From contig JAWXBS010000070.1 in assembly GCA_034440275.1 (NCBI GenBank), positions 1-52,473 of the forward strand: a DNA stretch of 52,473 nucleotides, written 5' to 3'. The position numbers and the translations under genes are program-made. Below the pieces are notes generated by a model. The model saw only the letters and a program-made list of their open reading frames with translations, did no database searches and was not told the origin of the DNA. Positions 42,486 through 51,216 of this stretch are shown here, one piece after another. The stretch is from VFBF01 sp034440275. GTDB taxonomy: Bacteria > Pseudomonadota > Alphaproteobacteria > Caulobacterales > Aquidulcibacteraceae. Numbering within the stretch: the stretch's first letter is position 1; each line of letters opens with the position of its first letter.

Positions 42486-42959
42486 TCAGCCCTTCAGGTT
42501 CGCCAGCATATTGCCGAGGCCGATTCCTGCGATCTCGGGCCCCATCTTGAAGATGCCGCTCGCGCGACCGCACGGCGCGCCGTCGGCTGTCACGAGGCAT
42601 TGCGCGAAAACCAGGTTCTTCGTCTGCCGCAGGCACTCCGCCGTGCCCTCCACCCACGACCCCAGCGGCGCAGGCGCCAGAAACTCCTGCGAGAGATGGA
42701 TCGTCGGCAGGAAGCGCCCGCTCATCTTCGTCTGCCACATGATTCCAAATGGCATGAGCATGTCGATGAAGGTCGCCATCATGCCGCCGTGGGCGATCTT
42801 CATCGGGTTGCAGTGGCGCATCTCGACGCGGAAGCCCAGCTTCAGCGCCTTCTCGTCCTCGATGTTCACGTAGAGCGGCCCGTTCACGCCGATGAAGCCG
42901 ATTTCGATCGGGATTTCGCGGAAGCCGGGCGGCGGCGGAGCAGGGGGCGCTTCTGTCAT
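42486..42959 (-). CDS. PaaI-family hotdog thioesterase
   Basis: The 157-residue single-domain protein shows the PaaI/YbgC hotdog signature: CNPMKIAHGGMMATFIDML, with the HGG turn and an acid at the catalytic Asp position, and a later GRASGIFKM strand. The family hydrolyses acyl-CoAs or acyl-ACPs. The substrate here is unknown. It lies just upstream of phrB. Confidence 0.82.
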   Translation of the reverse strand: MTEAPPAPPPPGFREIPIEIGFIGVNGPLYVNIEDEKALKLGFRVEMRHCNPMKIAHGGMMATFIDMLMPFGIMWQTKMSGRFLPTIHLSQEFLAPAPLGSWVEGTAECLRQTKNLVFAQCLVTADGAPCGRASGIFKMGPEIAGIGLGNMLANLKG

Positions 42960-42997
42960 GGCGCGGCTGTAGCGATGGTGACGCTACGGCGTCCAGA

Positions 42998-43588
42998 TCA
43001 GACCTTGATGTCCACGCTGCCGCCGCCCTCGGCGGGCGGGGGACTTTCGTTGGCGGCAGAGCCGAGGCTCACCGCGACCATGGCCGCGCGCAGGGTGCGA
43101 TCGCCCAGGACGTAGCCGGGCTGGAACACGTCGGCGATGGCGCCTGCCGGCGCGTCGGACGGAATTTGCGCAACCGCTTGGTGGACGTTCGGATCGAACT
43201 TGTCGCCCCGCGCGCCGACGCGCTTGAGCCCATGACGGCCGAAGATCTCGATCAGCGCGCGCTCCGTCATCTCCACGCCGTCGATGACGGTCTTCAGGCT
43301 CTCGTCAGCCGCAGCGCGTTGTTCCGGCGACATGGCCAGCAGCGCGCGGCCGAGATTGTCGGCGACCGCCAGCAAGTCCCGCGCGAACCGGTCGATCGCA
43401 TAGACGCGGCCTTCGGCGGCTTCGCGCTCTGCGCGGCGGCGGGCGTTTTCGGTTTCCGCCAGCGCGCGCAGCATCTGGTCTTTCACCTGTGCAAGTTCGG
43501 CCTCGACGTCGGCGACGGTGCGCTCCGCTGCGACGGGCTCTGCGACGGCTTCGATCTGCGGCTCGTTCTGATCAGGCGTCTCGTTCAT
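42998..43588 (-). CDS. grpE: Nucleotide exchange factor GrpE
   Basis: GrpE releases ADP from DnaK and also senses temperature. The 196-residue protein has a long N-terminal coiled coil (about 28-85, with MLRALAETENARRRAERE), a four-helix bundle, and a C-terminal beta domain (FDPNVHQAV, VLGDRTLRAAMVAVS). A Glu-rich N-terminal tail is usual. It follows hrcA on the same strand, 8 nt downstream of its stop. Confidence 0.96.
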   Translation of the reverse strand: MNETPDQNEPQIEAVAEPVAAERTVADVEAELAQVKDQMLRALAETENARRRAEREAAEGRVYAIDRFARDLLAVADNLGRALLAMSPEQRAAADESLKTVIDGVEMTERALIEIFGRHGLKRVGARGDKFDPNVHQAVAQIPSDAPAGAIADVFQPGYVLGDRTLRAAMVAVSLGSAANESPPPAEGGGSVDIKV

Positions 43589-43596
43589 GGTCTCTT

Positions 43597-44676
43597 CTAT
43601 CTCTTCTCTGGCGCGCGGCCGTCGAGCATGCGCCCGATCACCTGCGCGGTATAATCCACGACGGGGATGACGCGGGCGTAGTTGAGCCGCGTCGGCCCGA
43701 TCACGCCCAGCGCGCCCACCACCTTGCGCTCGGCGTTCATATAGGGCGCGACGATCAACGACGACCCCGAGAGTGAGAAAAGCGGGTTCTCGGAGCCGAT
43801 ATAGATGCGCACGCTCTCGCCCTGGCCTGCCACGTCGAGAAGCTGGACGAGTTCCTTGGTGCGTTCGAGGTCGTCGAAGAGCTGGCGAACACGCTCAAGA
43901 TCGGCGGTGGCCTGCGGATCGGCCAGCAGGTTCGCGCGGCCCCGGACGATCAGCGCCCGGCCGGCGAGGGGGTCTTCGCCGGACCATTCCGCAAGCCCGC
44001 CCTGAACGAGACTGGCGGCGGCGGCGTCCAGCGCATCGTGATCCTGACGGACGGCGTCGGCGGCCTCGGCACGGGCTTCGGCCAGCGTCTTGCCCTTGAA
44101 GCGGGCGTTCATGAAGTTCGTCGCCTCGGTCATCGCCGAAGGCGTCATGCCGGCGGGCGTCGAGACGAGGCGGTTCTCGACCGAGCCATCTTCGAACACG
44201 AGCACCATCAGCGCCTGACCTGGCCCGACGGCAACGATTTCCGCGTGCTTCACGGGCGCTTCGCGGGATGGTGTCAGCACCAGCCCCGCGCCGCCGGCGA
44301 GGCCGGAGAGCAGCTCCGACGCGCTCGCGAGCACTTCGTCCTTCGAGCGCCCCGACTGCGCGATGCGACCCTCGATCGAGTGGCGTTCGCCTTCGCCGAG
44401 ATCGCCGAGTTCCAGCAGACTGTCGACGAAGAAGCGCAAGCCGGCCTGTGTCGGCCGACGCCCCGCCATGGCGTGCGGACTGTCGAGCAGACCCATCGCC
44501 GCCAGATCGGCCATCGTGTTGCGGATCGACGCCGGCGAAAGCGTCACCGCCCCCCGACGCGATAGCGTCCGCGAGCCGACCGGCTCGCCTGTCTCGAGGT
44601 ACGCCTCCACGATGTCGCGAAACACGTCGCGCGACCGGCGGTCGAGACTGGAAAGGGCGTCACGCGGCTCTGTCAT
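43597..44676 (-). CDS. hrcA: Heat-inducible transcription repressor HrcA
   Basis: HrcA binds CIRCE sequences and represses chaperone genes. The N-terminal winged helix-turn-helix (RDVFRDIVEAYLETGEPVGSRTL, SPASIRNTMADL) is clear and the central dimerisation and IDD domains follow. The 359-residue length is standard. No CIRCE element (GCACTC-N9-GAGTGC) was found in this window, so its targets must lie elsewhere (groESL is usual). It is the first gene of hrcA-grpE. Confidence 0.96.
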   Translation of the reverse strand: MTEPRDALSSLDRRSRDVFRDIVEAYLETGEPVGSRTLSRRGAVTLSPASIRNTMADLAAMGLLDSPHAMAGRRPTQAGLRFFVDSLLELGDLGEGERHSIEGRIAQSGRSKDEVLASASELLSGLAGGAGLVLTPSREAPVKHAEIVAVGPGQALMVLVFEDGSVENRLVSTPAGMTPSAMTEATNFMNARFKGKTLAEARAEAADAVRQDHDALDAAAASLVQGGLAEWSGEDPLAGRALIVRGRANLLADPQATADLERVRQLFDDLERTKELVQLLDVAGQGESVRIYIGSENPLFSLSGSSLIVAPYMNAERKVVGALGVIGPTRLNYARVIPVVDYTAQVIGRMLDGRAPEKR

Positions 44677-44731
44677 CGGAGGCGCATAGGTAGCGTGCGG
44701 GGGCGGGGGCGCAACCTTGCAGCGCCGCCAC

Positions 44732-45577
44732 TCACTTCACGCCCGCTTCCGCGAGCTTCTGCAGCAGGTCCCAATCTCCCGGCGAGCGAATGTTGGCGAT
44801 CTTCCAGAGGCCGCCCTCTTCGACGAGGTCATAGACGACGAACTTCGTCTGCCCCGCGTTCTGGAACCGCGCGATCACCGCGCCGCCAGCCGCTTCGTAC
44901 GCGATCTGGCCGAGTTGGTTTTCCTTTCCCGACAACGCGGGATCAAAGTCGAGCACGGGCGTGTCCGCGCGGCGGCCCATCGCCGACTGCATTTCCATCA
45001 GCGGGCGCAGCCCGTTCGAGAACGCGGCCCAGCGGTGCAGCGGCTCTGGTTTCTCCTCGGCGGCGTAGCGCGCATAGATCGCGCGCACCGGCGCTTCCAT
45101 GGCAGCGGGATCGCCGGCGGGTTTCAGATTGTCGGCGATCTGCTGGCGGAAGTTCGCGCCTTCGCTGCGGATGTTGTCGATCTTCCACGCGCCGTCTTCC
45201 TGGCGCAGGTCGTAGAAGACGGCGGACGTCGCGCCCATGTTGTCGAACCTGGCTTCGACCACGGCTGCGCCATCCTTCGGCGGCGAGGTGATGACGACGT
45301 CGACCGATTTGATCGCCTCGTCCTGTCCGCTGATGATCGGATCGTAGTCGATGATCGGGCCGTCGAGCAGGCGGCTATAGACCTCCGCATTGTCCAGCAC
45401 CGCCTTGAAGTCGGCGGTGAGGTTGCCGTCGACCATCAGGCCCATGTCGCCTTTCGCGTCGGCGATGTAGGGCGCGTAGACGCTACGCACGAACGCAGCC
45501 GGGCCGTTCGCGGACTCCCCGCACGCAACCGCCAGCAACACGGCGGCGAACGCCGCGATCTGTTTCACGTCGATCAT
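44732..45577 (-). CDS. Lipoprotein with two tandem DUF3828-like domains
   Basis: Start ATG 45577 is preceded by GAGGGA. A signal peptide with Cys19 lipobox (AVAC) precedes two similar repeats. The first is about residues 25-150 (FVRSVYAPYIAD, IDYDPIISGQDEAI, VFYDLRQEDGAWKIDNIRS). The second is about 165-280 (VRAIYARYAAEE, LDFDPALSGKENQL, VVYDLVEEGGLWKIANIRS). The duplicated DP-x-x-SGxxxx and W-K-I-x-N-I-R-S motifs show internal duplication of a DUF3828-type fold. Role unknown; probably a cell-envelope protein. Confidence 0.78.
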   Translation of the reverse strand: MIDVKQIAAFAAVLLAVACGESANGPAAFVRSVYAPYIADAKGDMGLMVDGNLTADFKAVLDNAEVYSRLLDGPIIDYDPIISGQDEAIKSVDVVITSPPKDGAAVVEARFDNMGATSAVFYDLRQEDGAWKIDNIRSEGANFRQQIADNLKPAGDPAAMEAPVRAIYARYAAEEKPEPLHRWAAFSNGLRPLMEMQSAMGRRADTPVLDFDPALSGKENQLGQIAYEAAGGAVIARFQNAGQTKFVVYDLVEEGGLWKIANIRSPGDWDLLQKLAEAGVK

Positions 45578-45600
45578 TCTTCCCTCGCTCAAGACCCCCA

Positions 45601-45625
45601 TGGACGGGCGCTCCCGCCCGGTCCA
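45601..45625. promoter_or_regulatory. Hairpin between the lipoprotein gene and rph
   Basis: TGGACGGGCG (45601-45610) pairs with CGCCC and GTCCA (45615-45625) around CTCC with a one-base bulge. It lies between divergent starts, 30 nt before the rph ATG. It could be an operator or leader fold. Confidence 0.35.
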
Positions 45626-45654
45626 GATAGCGCCCTCATAACAGGAGAAATTCC

Positions 45655-46374
45655 ATGCGTCCCTCCGCCCGCGCGCCCGACATCATGCGCGCCGTATCCC
45701 TCGAGCTCGGCGTGTCGCGCTATGCGGAAGGCTCGTGCCTCGCGAAGTTCGGGCACACGCATGTGCTGTGCGCGGCGTCCGTGGAGCAGGGCGTGCCCGG
45801 CTGGCTGAAGGGGCAGGGCAAAGGCTGGATCACGGCCGAGTACGGCATGCTCCCGCGCGCCACCCACACGCGCGGTCGTCGCGAGGCCGCGCAGGGCAAG
45901 CAGTCCGGCCGCACGCAGGAAATCCAGCGCCTCATCGGCCGCGCGCTGCGCTCGGTCACGGACATGAGCGCGCTCGGCGACCGCACCATCACGCTCGACT
46001 GCGACGTGATCCAGGCCGACGGCGGGACGCGGACGGCGGCGATCACCGGCGCCTGGGTCGCGCTCGCGCGGGCGTGTGCGTATCTGCAGGAAGAAGGCGT
46101 GCTGAAGAAAAACCCGATCATCGGGCAGGTGGCGGCGGTGTCGTGCGGCGTGTTCGAGGGCGCGCCGGTGCTCGATCTCGACTACGCGGAGGATTCCAAC
46201 GCCGAAGTGGACGCAAACTTCGTGTTGTCTGGCGACGGCAATCTGATCGAAGTTCAGGCTACTGGCGAAAAGCGGCCCTTCTCGGGCGCGGAATTCGACG
46301 CCTTGATTTCCCTAGCGCGAAAGGGCGCAGGGGAACTCTTCGCCGCGCAGATGGCGGCTGCGAAACAGAAATAA
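45655..46374 (+). CDS. rph: Ribonuclease PH
   Basis: RNase PH is a phosphorolytic exoribonuclease that trims tRNA 3' ends. The 239-residue protein has the Arg-rich substrate site (ATHTRGRREA, SGRTQEIQRLIGR), conserved DCDVIQADGGTRTA, and DLDYAEDSNAEVD near the metal/phosphate site. Rph followed by rdgB and hemW is a typical alphaproteobacterial order; here another four genes' worth of DNA separates rph from rdgB. Confidence 0.97.
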   Translation: MRPSARAPDIMRAVSLELGVSRYAEGSCLAKFGHTHVLCAASVEQGVPGWLKGQGKGWITAEYGMLPRATHTRGRREAAQGKQSGRTQEIQRLIGRALRSVTDMSALGDRTITLDCDVIQADGGTRTAAITGAWVALARACAYLQEEGVLKKNPIIGQVAAVSCGVFEGAPVLDLDYAEDSNAEVDANFVLSGDGNLIEVQATGEKRPFSGAEFDALISLARKGAGELFAAQMAAAKQK

Positions 46375-46387
46375 CGGGAGACGTCCG

Positions 46388-47392
46388 ATGAAAGCGATGC
46401 GGGTCAGGAAGCCGGGCGGTCTGGACAACATCTATCTCGGCGAATGCGAGGCCGGCGCGCCAGGGCCGAACGAGATCCGCGTGGAGCTGCACGCGACGTC
46501 GCTGAACTTCCACGACCTCATGGTCGTGAAGGGCATGATCCCCGCAGAGGAAGGCCGCATCGCAATGTCGGACGGCGGCGGTGTGATCACCGCCATCGGC
46601 TCCAACGTCCGCGACTTCGCGGTCGGCGACAACGTCGTGAGCACCTTCTTCCCGGAGTGGCTCGGCGGCGAAGCGGTGCCGGAGTTCCTGCGTCTCGTGC
46701 CGGGCGATCGTTCGGACGGCTATGCGCGCGAGGCGGTCACCGCGCCGGCGCTGTGGTTCACCAAAGCGCCGAAGGGTTACACGCACGCCGAAGCGGCGAC
46801 GCTGACGTGCGCGGGTCTCACGGCTTGGCGTGCGCTCGTGGTCAACGGCAATCTGAAGGCTGGCGATGTCGTCCTTGTGCAGGGCACCGGCGGCGTGTCC
46901 ATCTTTGCGCTGCAGTTCGCGAAGGCCGCAGGTGCGATCGTCGTCGCTACGTCGTCTTCGGACGAGAAGATCGAACGGCTGAAAAAACTCGGCGCCGATC
47001 ACACGATCAATTACCGCAGCGAACCGGCTTGGGGCGACGCAGCGAAGAAATTCACCGGCGGGCGCGGCGTCGATCACGTGGTCGAGATCGGCGGCTCGGG
47101 CACGATGGCGCAATCGATCCGCGCCTCGAAGCTCGGCGGGCACATCTCGCTGATCGGCGTGCTGGCCGGCTATCAGGGCGATGTCAGCACGGTCACGATC
47201 ATGGGCATGCAGCTGAAGGTGCACGGCCTCACGGTCGGGTCGCGCCAGCATCAGCAGGACATGGTGCGTGCGATCGAAGCCAATGGCGTCAAGCCGGTGA
47301 TCGATTCGAGCTTTCCGATGGAGGGTCTCGCGGACGCCTTCCGCCACCAGGAATCGAACAAGCACTTCGGCAAGATCTGCGTCGAGTGGTGA
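46388..47392 (+). CDS. Zinc-independent medium-chain dehydrogenase/reductase (quinone-oxidoreductase-like)
   Basis: The 334-residue MDR enzyme has an N-terminal GroES-like fold (LNFHDLMVVKGMIP) and a Rossmann domain with VLVQGTGGVSIFALQFAKAAGA binding NADPH (key residues GTGGVS). No catalytic zinc cysteine pattern is seen, so it fits the quinone oxidoreductase/enoyl reductase-like branch rather than alcohol dehydrogenases. It starts 13 nt after rph and may be co-transcribed with it. Substrate unknown. Confidence 0.88.
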   Translation: MKAMRVRKPGGLDNIYLGECEAGAPGPNEIRVELHATSLNFHDLMVVKGMIPAEEGRIAMSDGGGVITAIGSNVRDFAVGDNVVSTFFPEWLGGEAVPEFLRLVPGDRSDGYAREAVTAPALWFTKAPKGYTHAEAATLTCAGLTAWRALVVNGNLKAGDVVLVQGTGGVSIFALQFAKAAGAIVVATSSSDEKIERLKKLGADHTINYRSEPAWGDAAKKFTGGRGVDHVVEIGGSGTMAQSIRASKLGGHISLIGVLAGYQGDVSTVTIMGMQLKVHGLTVGSRQHQQDMVRAIEANGVKPVIDSSFPMEGLADAFRHQESNKHFGKICVEW

Positions 47393-47428
47393 TTGCGGGC
47401 CCTAAGTCTTAGGGGCAGGGCGGCGGGA

Positions 47429-47674
47429 TTATTCCGCCGCCATTTCCTGCTCTTCGACCTCGTCCTCGGCGCTGGCTTCCCAGCTGAGAATATCGCCGGG
47501 TTGGCACGCGAGTTCGCGACACAAGGCATTGAGCGTCGAGAAGCGGATGGCCTTCGCCTTGCCGGTCTTTAGGATCGACAAGTTGGCGAGCGTGATCCCC
47601 ACGCGGTCGCACAGCTCGGTCAGCGACATGCGTCGCTCCAGCAGCATGCGGTCGAGGGTGACGCGGATCGCCAT
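47429..47674 (-). CDS. XRE/YozG-like helix-turn-helix regulator
   Basis: This 81-residue protein is almost wholly an HTH (about residues 14-70: MSLTELCDRVGITLANLSILKTGKAKAIRFSTLNALCREL), of the YozG-like Xre type, with an acidic tail. Such small regulators are regularly paired with DUF2975 membrane proteins, as here, where the start overlaps the DUF2975 stop by one base. It probably regulates its own operon through the palindrome at 48355-48369. Confidence 0.88.
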   Translation of the reverse strand: MAIRVTLDRMLLERRMSLTELCDRVGITLANLSILKTGKAKAIRFSTLNALCRELACQPGDILSWEASAEDEVEEQEMAAE

Positions 47675-48270
47675 CAGATCGTCAGCTCCTGTTCCTCGCG
47701 GAGCCGCGCGCCCTCACGGAACACTTCCGCGAGCACGATCAGCACGAGAATCGAGGCCCACGTCATCAGGTCCACGTTCAGTCTGAACGTCATGTCTGCG
47801 CCGGACGGCTCGCCGAACGCGGTGATGATGAGGCCAGTCAGGGCCATGATCGCGTAGCGGGAGAGCTCGATCACCATCATCGTGATCCAGATCACGCGCA
47901 GATGCGTTGCGTTTTCCTTTCGGAATGGCTCGCCCGAGCGGAAACTCTCGAACAGTTTCAGCAGCCGCCGCACGATGATCAGTCCGCCCGCGATGGCCAC
48001 GAGCGCCGATAGCAGCGCCGGAGCCACCACCTGCCAGGCAAGGCCGGAGTCCATGTCGAAGGTCGCCTCGAAACCGCTGCCCTCGACCCGCCCGCGCTCG
48101 CCGGCGAGGATGTCGGGGGACACTGCGCCCGCCGCGATCAGCCCGTTCAGCACGGCATAGGCCAGCGCCGCCGCCGCTACGCACCCCAGGAAAACCCAGA
48201 GCACGACCGCGGTGATCTTCAACGCGACCTCCATGAAGGAGGCGATGGATCCCTTGCCGAGCGCCTTCAT
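47674..48270 (-). CDS. DUF2975 membrane protein
   Basis: The ATG at 48270 gives a 198-residue protein with four predicted membrane helices (about 12-42, 78-100, 125-147 and 165-187), fitting DUF2975. An upstream in-frame extension is non-coding. Role unknown, but the pairing with an XRE regulator is conserved across bacteria. It is transcribed away from rdgB. Confidence 0.85.
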   Translation of the reverse strand: MKALGKGSIASFMEVALKITAVVLWVFLGCVAAAALAYAVLNGLIAAGAVSPDILAGERGRVEGSGFEATFDMDSGLAWQVVAPALLSALVAIAGGLIIVRRLLKLFESFRSGEPFRKENATHLRVIWITMMVIELSRYAIMALTGLIITAFGEPSGADMTFRLNVDLMTWASILVLIVLAEVFREGARLREEQELTI

Positions 48271-48354
48271 GCTGCTGTCCCCGGGCCTCCTCTGCGATCG
48301 ATGGGGTACATTGGGTGATTCCTGTGGGTGGCGTAATGTTTCTGCCACACAACT

Positions 48355-48369
48355 TATTGATAATCGATA
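48355..48369. promoter_or_regulatory. AT-rich near-palindrome, candidate XRE operator
   Basis: TATTGAT (48355-48361), A, ATCGATA (48363-48369) is symmetric at six of seven pairs. It lies between the divergent DUF2975/XRE pair and rdgB in a markedly AT-rich patch. A likely binding site for the XRE regulator, inferred only from position and symmetry. Confidence 0.5.
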
Positions 48370-48400
48370 TAGACCACAAATGCCAGCGTCAAAGGAGGAC

Positions 48401-49003
48401 ATGCGACAAATGACAGCCGCCCCGCGACGACTGGTGGTCGCCAGCCACAATGCCGGCAAGGTCCGCGAAATCGGGGCGCTGCTGGCCCCGTTCGGCTTTG
48501 ACGTGGTTTCCGCCGGGACGCTCGGCCTGCCCGAGCCCGAGGAAACCGAGCCCACCTTCGTCGGCAACGCCGTTTTGAAGGCGAAGGCGGCGGCGCAGGC
48601 TTCCGGCCTGGAATGCCTCGCCGACGACAGCGGCCTCGAAGTCACCGCGCTCGACGGCGCGCCGGGGATATATTCAGCGCGCTGGGCGGGGGCGGGGAAG
48701 AACTTCCACCACGCCATGCAGCGGGTGTGGGACGAACTCGGCAAGCGTGGCGCGGCCGATCTTTCAGCGCGTTTCATCTGCGTGCTCGCGCTCGCGCGGC
48801 CCGACGGCGCGGTGGAGACGTTCGAAGGCGCGGTGGACGGTTCGCTCGTGTGGCCGCCGCGCGGCGACAAGGGCTTCGGATACGATCCGATCTTCATCGC
48901 GGCCGGACAGACGCGCACCTTTGGCGAAATGGAATCAGCCGAAAAGCAACCGCTGACGCACCGCGCCCGCGCGTTCGCGAAACTCGCGGACCGTTTCCGA
49001 TGA
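48401..49003 (+). CDS. rdgB: Non-canonical purine NTP pyrophosphatase (ITPase/XTPase)
   Basis: RdgB hydrolyses ITP, dITP and XTP so that they do not enter DNA. The HAM1-type SHNAGKVREI opening, DDSGLEV, and GDKGFGYDPIF are all present. AAGGAGG at 48392-48398 is very strong but lies only two nt before the ATG at 48401; a second ATG at 48410 is 11 nt away, so the true start is unclear. Product is 200 or 197 residues. It overlaps hemW by 4 nt. Confidence 0.96.
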   Translation: MRQMTAAPRRLVVASHNAGKVREIGALLAPFGFDVVSAGTLGLPEPEETEPTFVGNAVLKAKAAAQASGLECLADDSGLEVTALDGAPGIYSARWAGAGKNFHHAMQRVWDELGKRGAADLSARFICVLALARPDGAVETFEGAVDGSLVWPPRGDKGFGYDPIFIAAGQTRTFGEMESAEKQPLTHRARAFAKLADRFR

Positions 49004-50142
49004 CAGCGCCCGCGCGGTTCGGCGTCTATCTGCACTGGCCGTACTGCGCACGCATCTGTCCGTACTGCGACTTCAACGTCTACCGCGCGCGTGGCCGTGA
49101 CCCCGAACCGCTGCTCGCGGCGATCGTCGCCGATGTGGAGTCGCACGCGCAGCGGCTGGGCAAACGCCCCGTCGATACGCTGTTTCTCGGTGGCGGTACG
49201 CCTTCGTTGCTCGAAGCCCCGCACATTGCACGGCTGATCGAGGCGGTGGATCGCGCGTTCGGATTTGCGGCGGCGCCGGAGATCACGCTGGAATCCAATC
49301 CAGAGGATCACGCACGCTTTGCATCGCAGGTCAGCGCCGGCGTGAACCGGCTGTCGCTCGGCGTGCAGGCGTTCGACGATGCGGCGCTGAAAAGTCTTGG
49401 CCGCGCGCACGATGCTGCACAGGCGCGCGCGGCGGTGCATGCGGCGGCGCGAACGGGCGCGCGTGTTTCGCTCGATCTCATCTATGCGCGGGAAGCGCAG
49501 ACGTCGCATGCCTGGGCGATGGAGTTGCGCGAGGCGCTGACGCTGCCGGTGGAACACGTCTCGCTCTATCAACTCACCATCGAGCAGGGCACGGCGTTCG
49601 CCCGCGCGGTGGCGCGCCAGAAGCTCTTTCCGCCGGATCCCGATCGCGCGGCGGCGCTTTACGAGACGACGCAGGCGGTCTGCGACGATGCGGGTTTTCC
49701 CGCCTACGAGATTTCCAATCACGCACGTGGCTCAGCGGCGCGCTCGCGACACAACGAACTCTACTGGACCGGCGGCGACTGGCTCGGCATCGGCCCCGGC
49801 GCGCACGGGCGCATCATGCTCGACGGCGCCCGCGTCGCGACGAAGGCGTACGACGGGCCGGAAGACTACGCTGCAGCGGTGCGCGCGAACGGCGTCGGCT
49901 GGGACACGCGCGAGACGCTTGACGCCGAAGTCATCGCCGACGAGGCGATCCTGATGGGCCTGCGTCTCGATACGGGCCTCGATCGCAGCGCGGTGGAACG
50001 ACTGCGCGGACGACCGCTCGACGAAGCCGCGATCCAGGCCTTCACGCGCGACGGCTATCTCTACGAGTACGCCGGACGTTTGCGCCTGACGCAGGCGGGG
50101 CGGCTGCTGGCCGATCATATTGCGGCGAAGCTGGCGGGGTAG
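49000..50142 (+). CDS. hemW: Heme chaperone HemW (radical SAM)
   Basis: HemW is a HemN-like radical-SAM protein thought to insert heme into respiratory enzymes rather than act as coproporphyrinogen oxidase. The cluster-binding C-x3-C-x2-C is Cys16, Cys20 and Cys23 in YCARICPYC. GGGTPSLL follows, and the C-terminal HemN domain ends at residue 380. The ATG at 49000 overlaps the rdgB stop. Confidence 0.95.
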   Translation: MTAPARFGVYLHWPYCARICPYCDFNVYRARGRDPEPLLAAIVADVESHAQRLGKRPVDTLFLGGGTPSLLEAPHIARLIEAVDRAFGFAAAPEITLESNPEDHARFASQVSAGVNRLSLGVQAFDDAALKSLGRAHDAAQARAAVHAAARTGARVSLDLIYAREAQTSHAWAMELREALTLPVEHVSLYQLTIEQGTAFARAVARQKLFPPDPDRAAALYETTQAVCDDAGFPAYEISNHARGSAARSRHNELYWTGGDWLGIGPGAHGRIMLDGARVATKAYDGPEDYAAAVRANGVGWDTRETLDAEVIADEAILMGLRLDTGLDRSAVERLRGRPLDEAAIQAFTRDGYLYEYAGRLRLTQAGRLLADHIAAKLAG

Positions 50143-50768
50143 AAGAAGCCGGTTTTCATGCCGGACCTCGCAGGTCCCAGTGTGCAAGCGGAGGCGCCGC
50201 GAGACTCCGAAGAATCTCGCGTGATCTGAACATGGGTATGCGCAGCGGGAGCTGCGCGGTCCGGCATGAGTAGTAATGATGTGTCTGCGGCTTCTGCAGC
50301 GGGTGTGAGCGCAGACGTGCTCACCGCAATCATCACAGCAAGCACCGTGACGACAGCGCCGGACACGGCGCCGTTCTTCGGGAGACGCGCCAGCGCGCGC
50401 TTCACCGTCTTGTCGAAGTTCTTCAACGCATCGCGCATCTGTTGCGGCGTGCGCAGCGGAATGCCGCGCGTGAACGCATGCACAATGCGCGCATGACGCC
50501 GCTGGAAACCGAGGACGCCGTTCGGTCGGCGCGTGAAGCTCGATCTGTCGACGCGGAACGTCAGGCGCGAACACATCGACATGAAAATCAGTCGACGGAT
50601 GTCACGGCGCGCGGTGCGGATGTCGGCCTGGAATTCAAGACGCCACGCACGCGGAAGGCGCACGCGGGCCATCAGCCATGCGACGACTTGCAGGAGCCAC
50701 AGGTGCAGGTCGCGCGCAGCGGCGGCGTAGGCGGCGCGGCGGTGACGTAGCGGTCTGGCGACTTGCAT
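50115..50768 (-). CDS. Hypothetical basic membrane-associated protein
   Basis: Start ATG 50768 has AGAGGAGAG about 8 nt upstream, a good ribosome site. The 217-residue product is Arg-rich in its first ~130 residues (with LHLWLLQVVAWLMARV as a hydrophobic helix near 25-40) and has a clear membrane segment at about 137-160 (GAVSGAVVTVLAVMIAVSTSAL). The C-terminal tail overlaps the hemW 3' end by 28 nt. No family is recognised. The strong ribosome site and the membrane segments favour a real gene. Confidence 0.55.
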   Translation of the reverse strand: MQVARPLRHRRAAYAAAARDLHLWLLQVVAWLMARVRLPRAWRLEFQADIRTARRDIRRLIFMSMCSRLTFRVDRSSFTRRPNGVLGFQRRHARIVHAFTRGIPLRTPQQMRDALKNFDKTVKRALARLPKNGAVSGAVVTVLAVMIAVSTSALTPAAEAADTSLLLMPDRAAPAAHTHVQITRDSSESRGASACTLGPARSGMKTGFFYPASFAAI

Positions 50769-51216
50769 CTCTTGCTCTCCTCTTCGAAACACCTGGACCA
50801 TCCCGGCATGTCGTGAGGAGGAGTGTCAGTGAGGCCGTGACCCGGTCGGATTGTTTTGCTGAAAAAAGATTGGCTGGAGCGCCGGATGACCGCCGGCCCC
50901 TTGTGCGCCATGAAAAGAAAAATGCCCGCGGTCAGCCGGCGCTCCCGGAATCGAGGGATGAAGGAGTCCGTAATCGGACTACCTATCTGCAATGTCCGCG
51001 TTTCTTCCCCCGCCTGCGCGGCCGTAGCCGCTTCGGCGGGCGAAGGCCCGTATCGCTTCGCTCACGGAGGAGGAAAGGGGCGCTGGCGGGGGAGAAGGGC
51101 AATCAGCGCCAAGTCGTTCACCCTGACGCTTGCGCTCGCGCGCGCCCTCTGCCATACCGCCGCCCTTCCTGATGGCCCCCAATGACGAAGTTGGCGGTCG
51201 GCAGGTACCCACGGAT
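50769..51216. other. 448-nt non-coding region with inverted repeats
   Basis: No credible gene is seen. It contains a 16-nt inverted repeat with one mismatch (50876-50891 and 50930-50945, 38-nt loop), a smaller AGTCCG/CGGACT hairpin (50965-50980) and a run of GC-rich sequence toward the tRNA. It does not match tmRNA, RNase P or SRP RNA by eye. Confidence 0.5.
50876..50945. repeat. Long inverted repeat (16-nt arms)
   Basis: GGAGCGCCGGATGACC and GGTCAGCCGGCGCTCC are complementary at 15 of 16 positions around a 38-nt A-rich loop. It could be a stable RNA hairpin, an operator, or a relic of a mobile miniature element. No terminal target duplication is evident. Confidence 0.6.

Noticed and set aside
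44677..44731. CIRCE element upstream of hrcA
   Set aside because: No GCACTC-N9-GAGTGC inverted repeat is present.
50856..51185. Forward frame of 109 codons before tRNA-Gly
   Set aside because: It is Arg/Ala-rich without SD or recognisable motif and runs through the inverted-repeat region.
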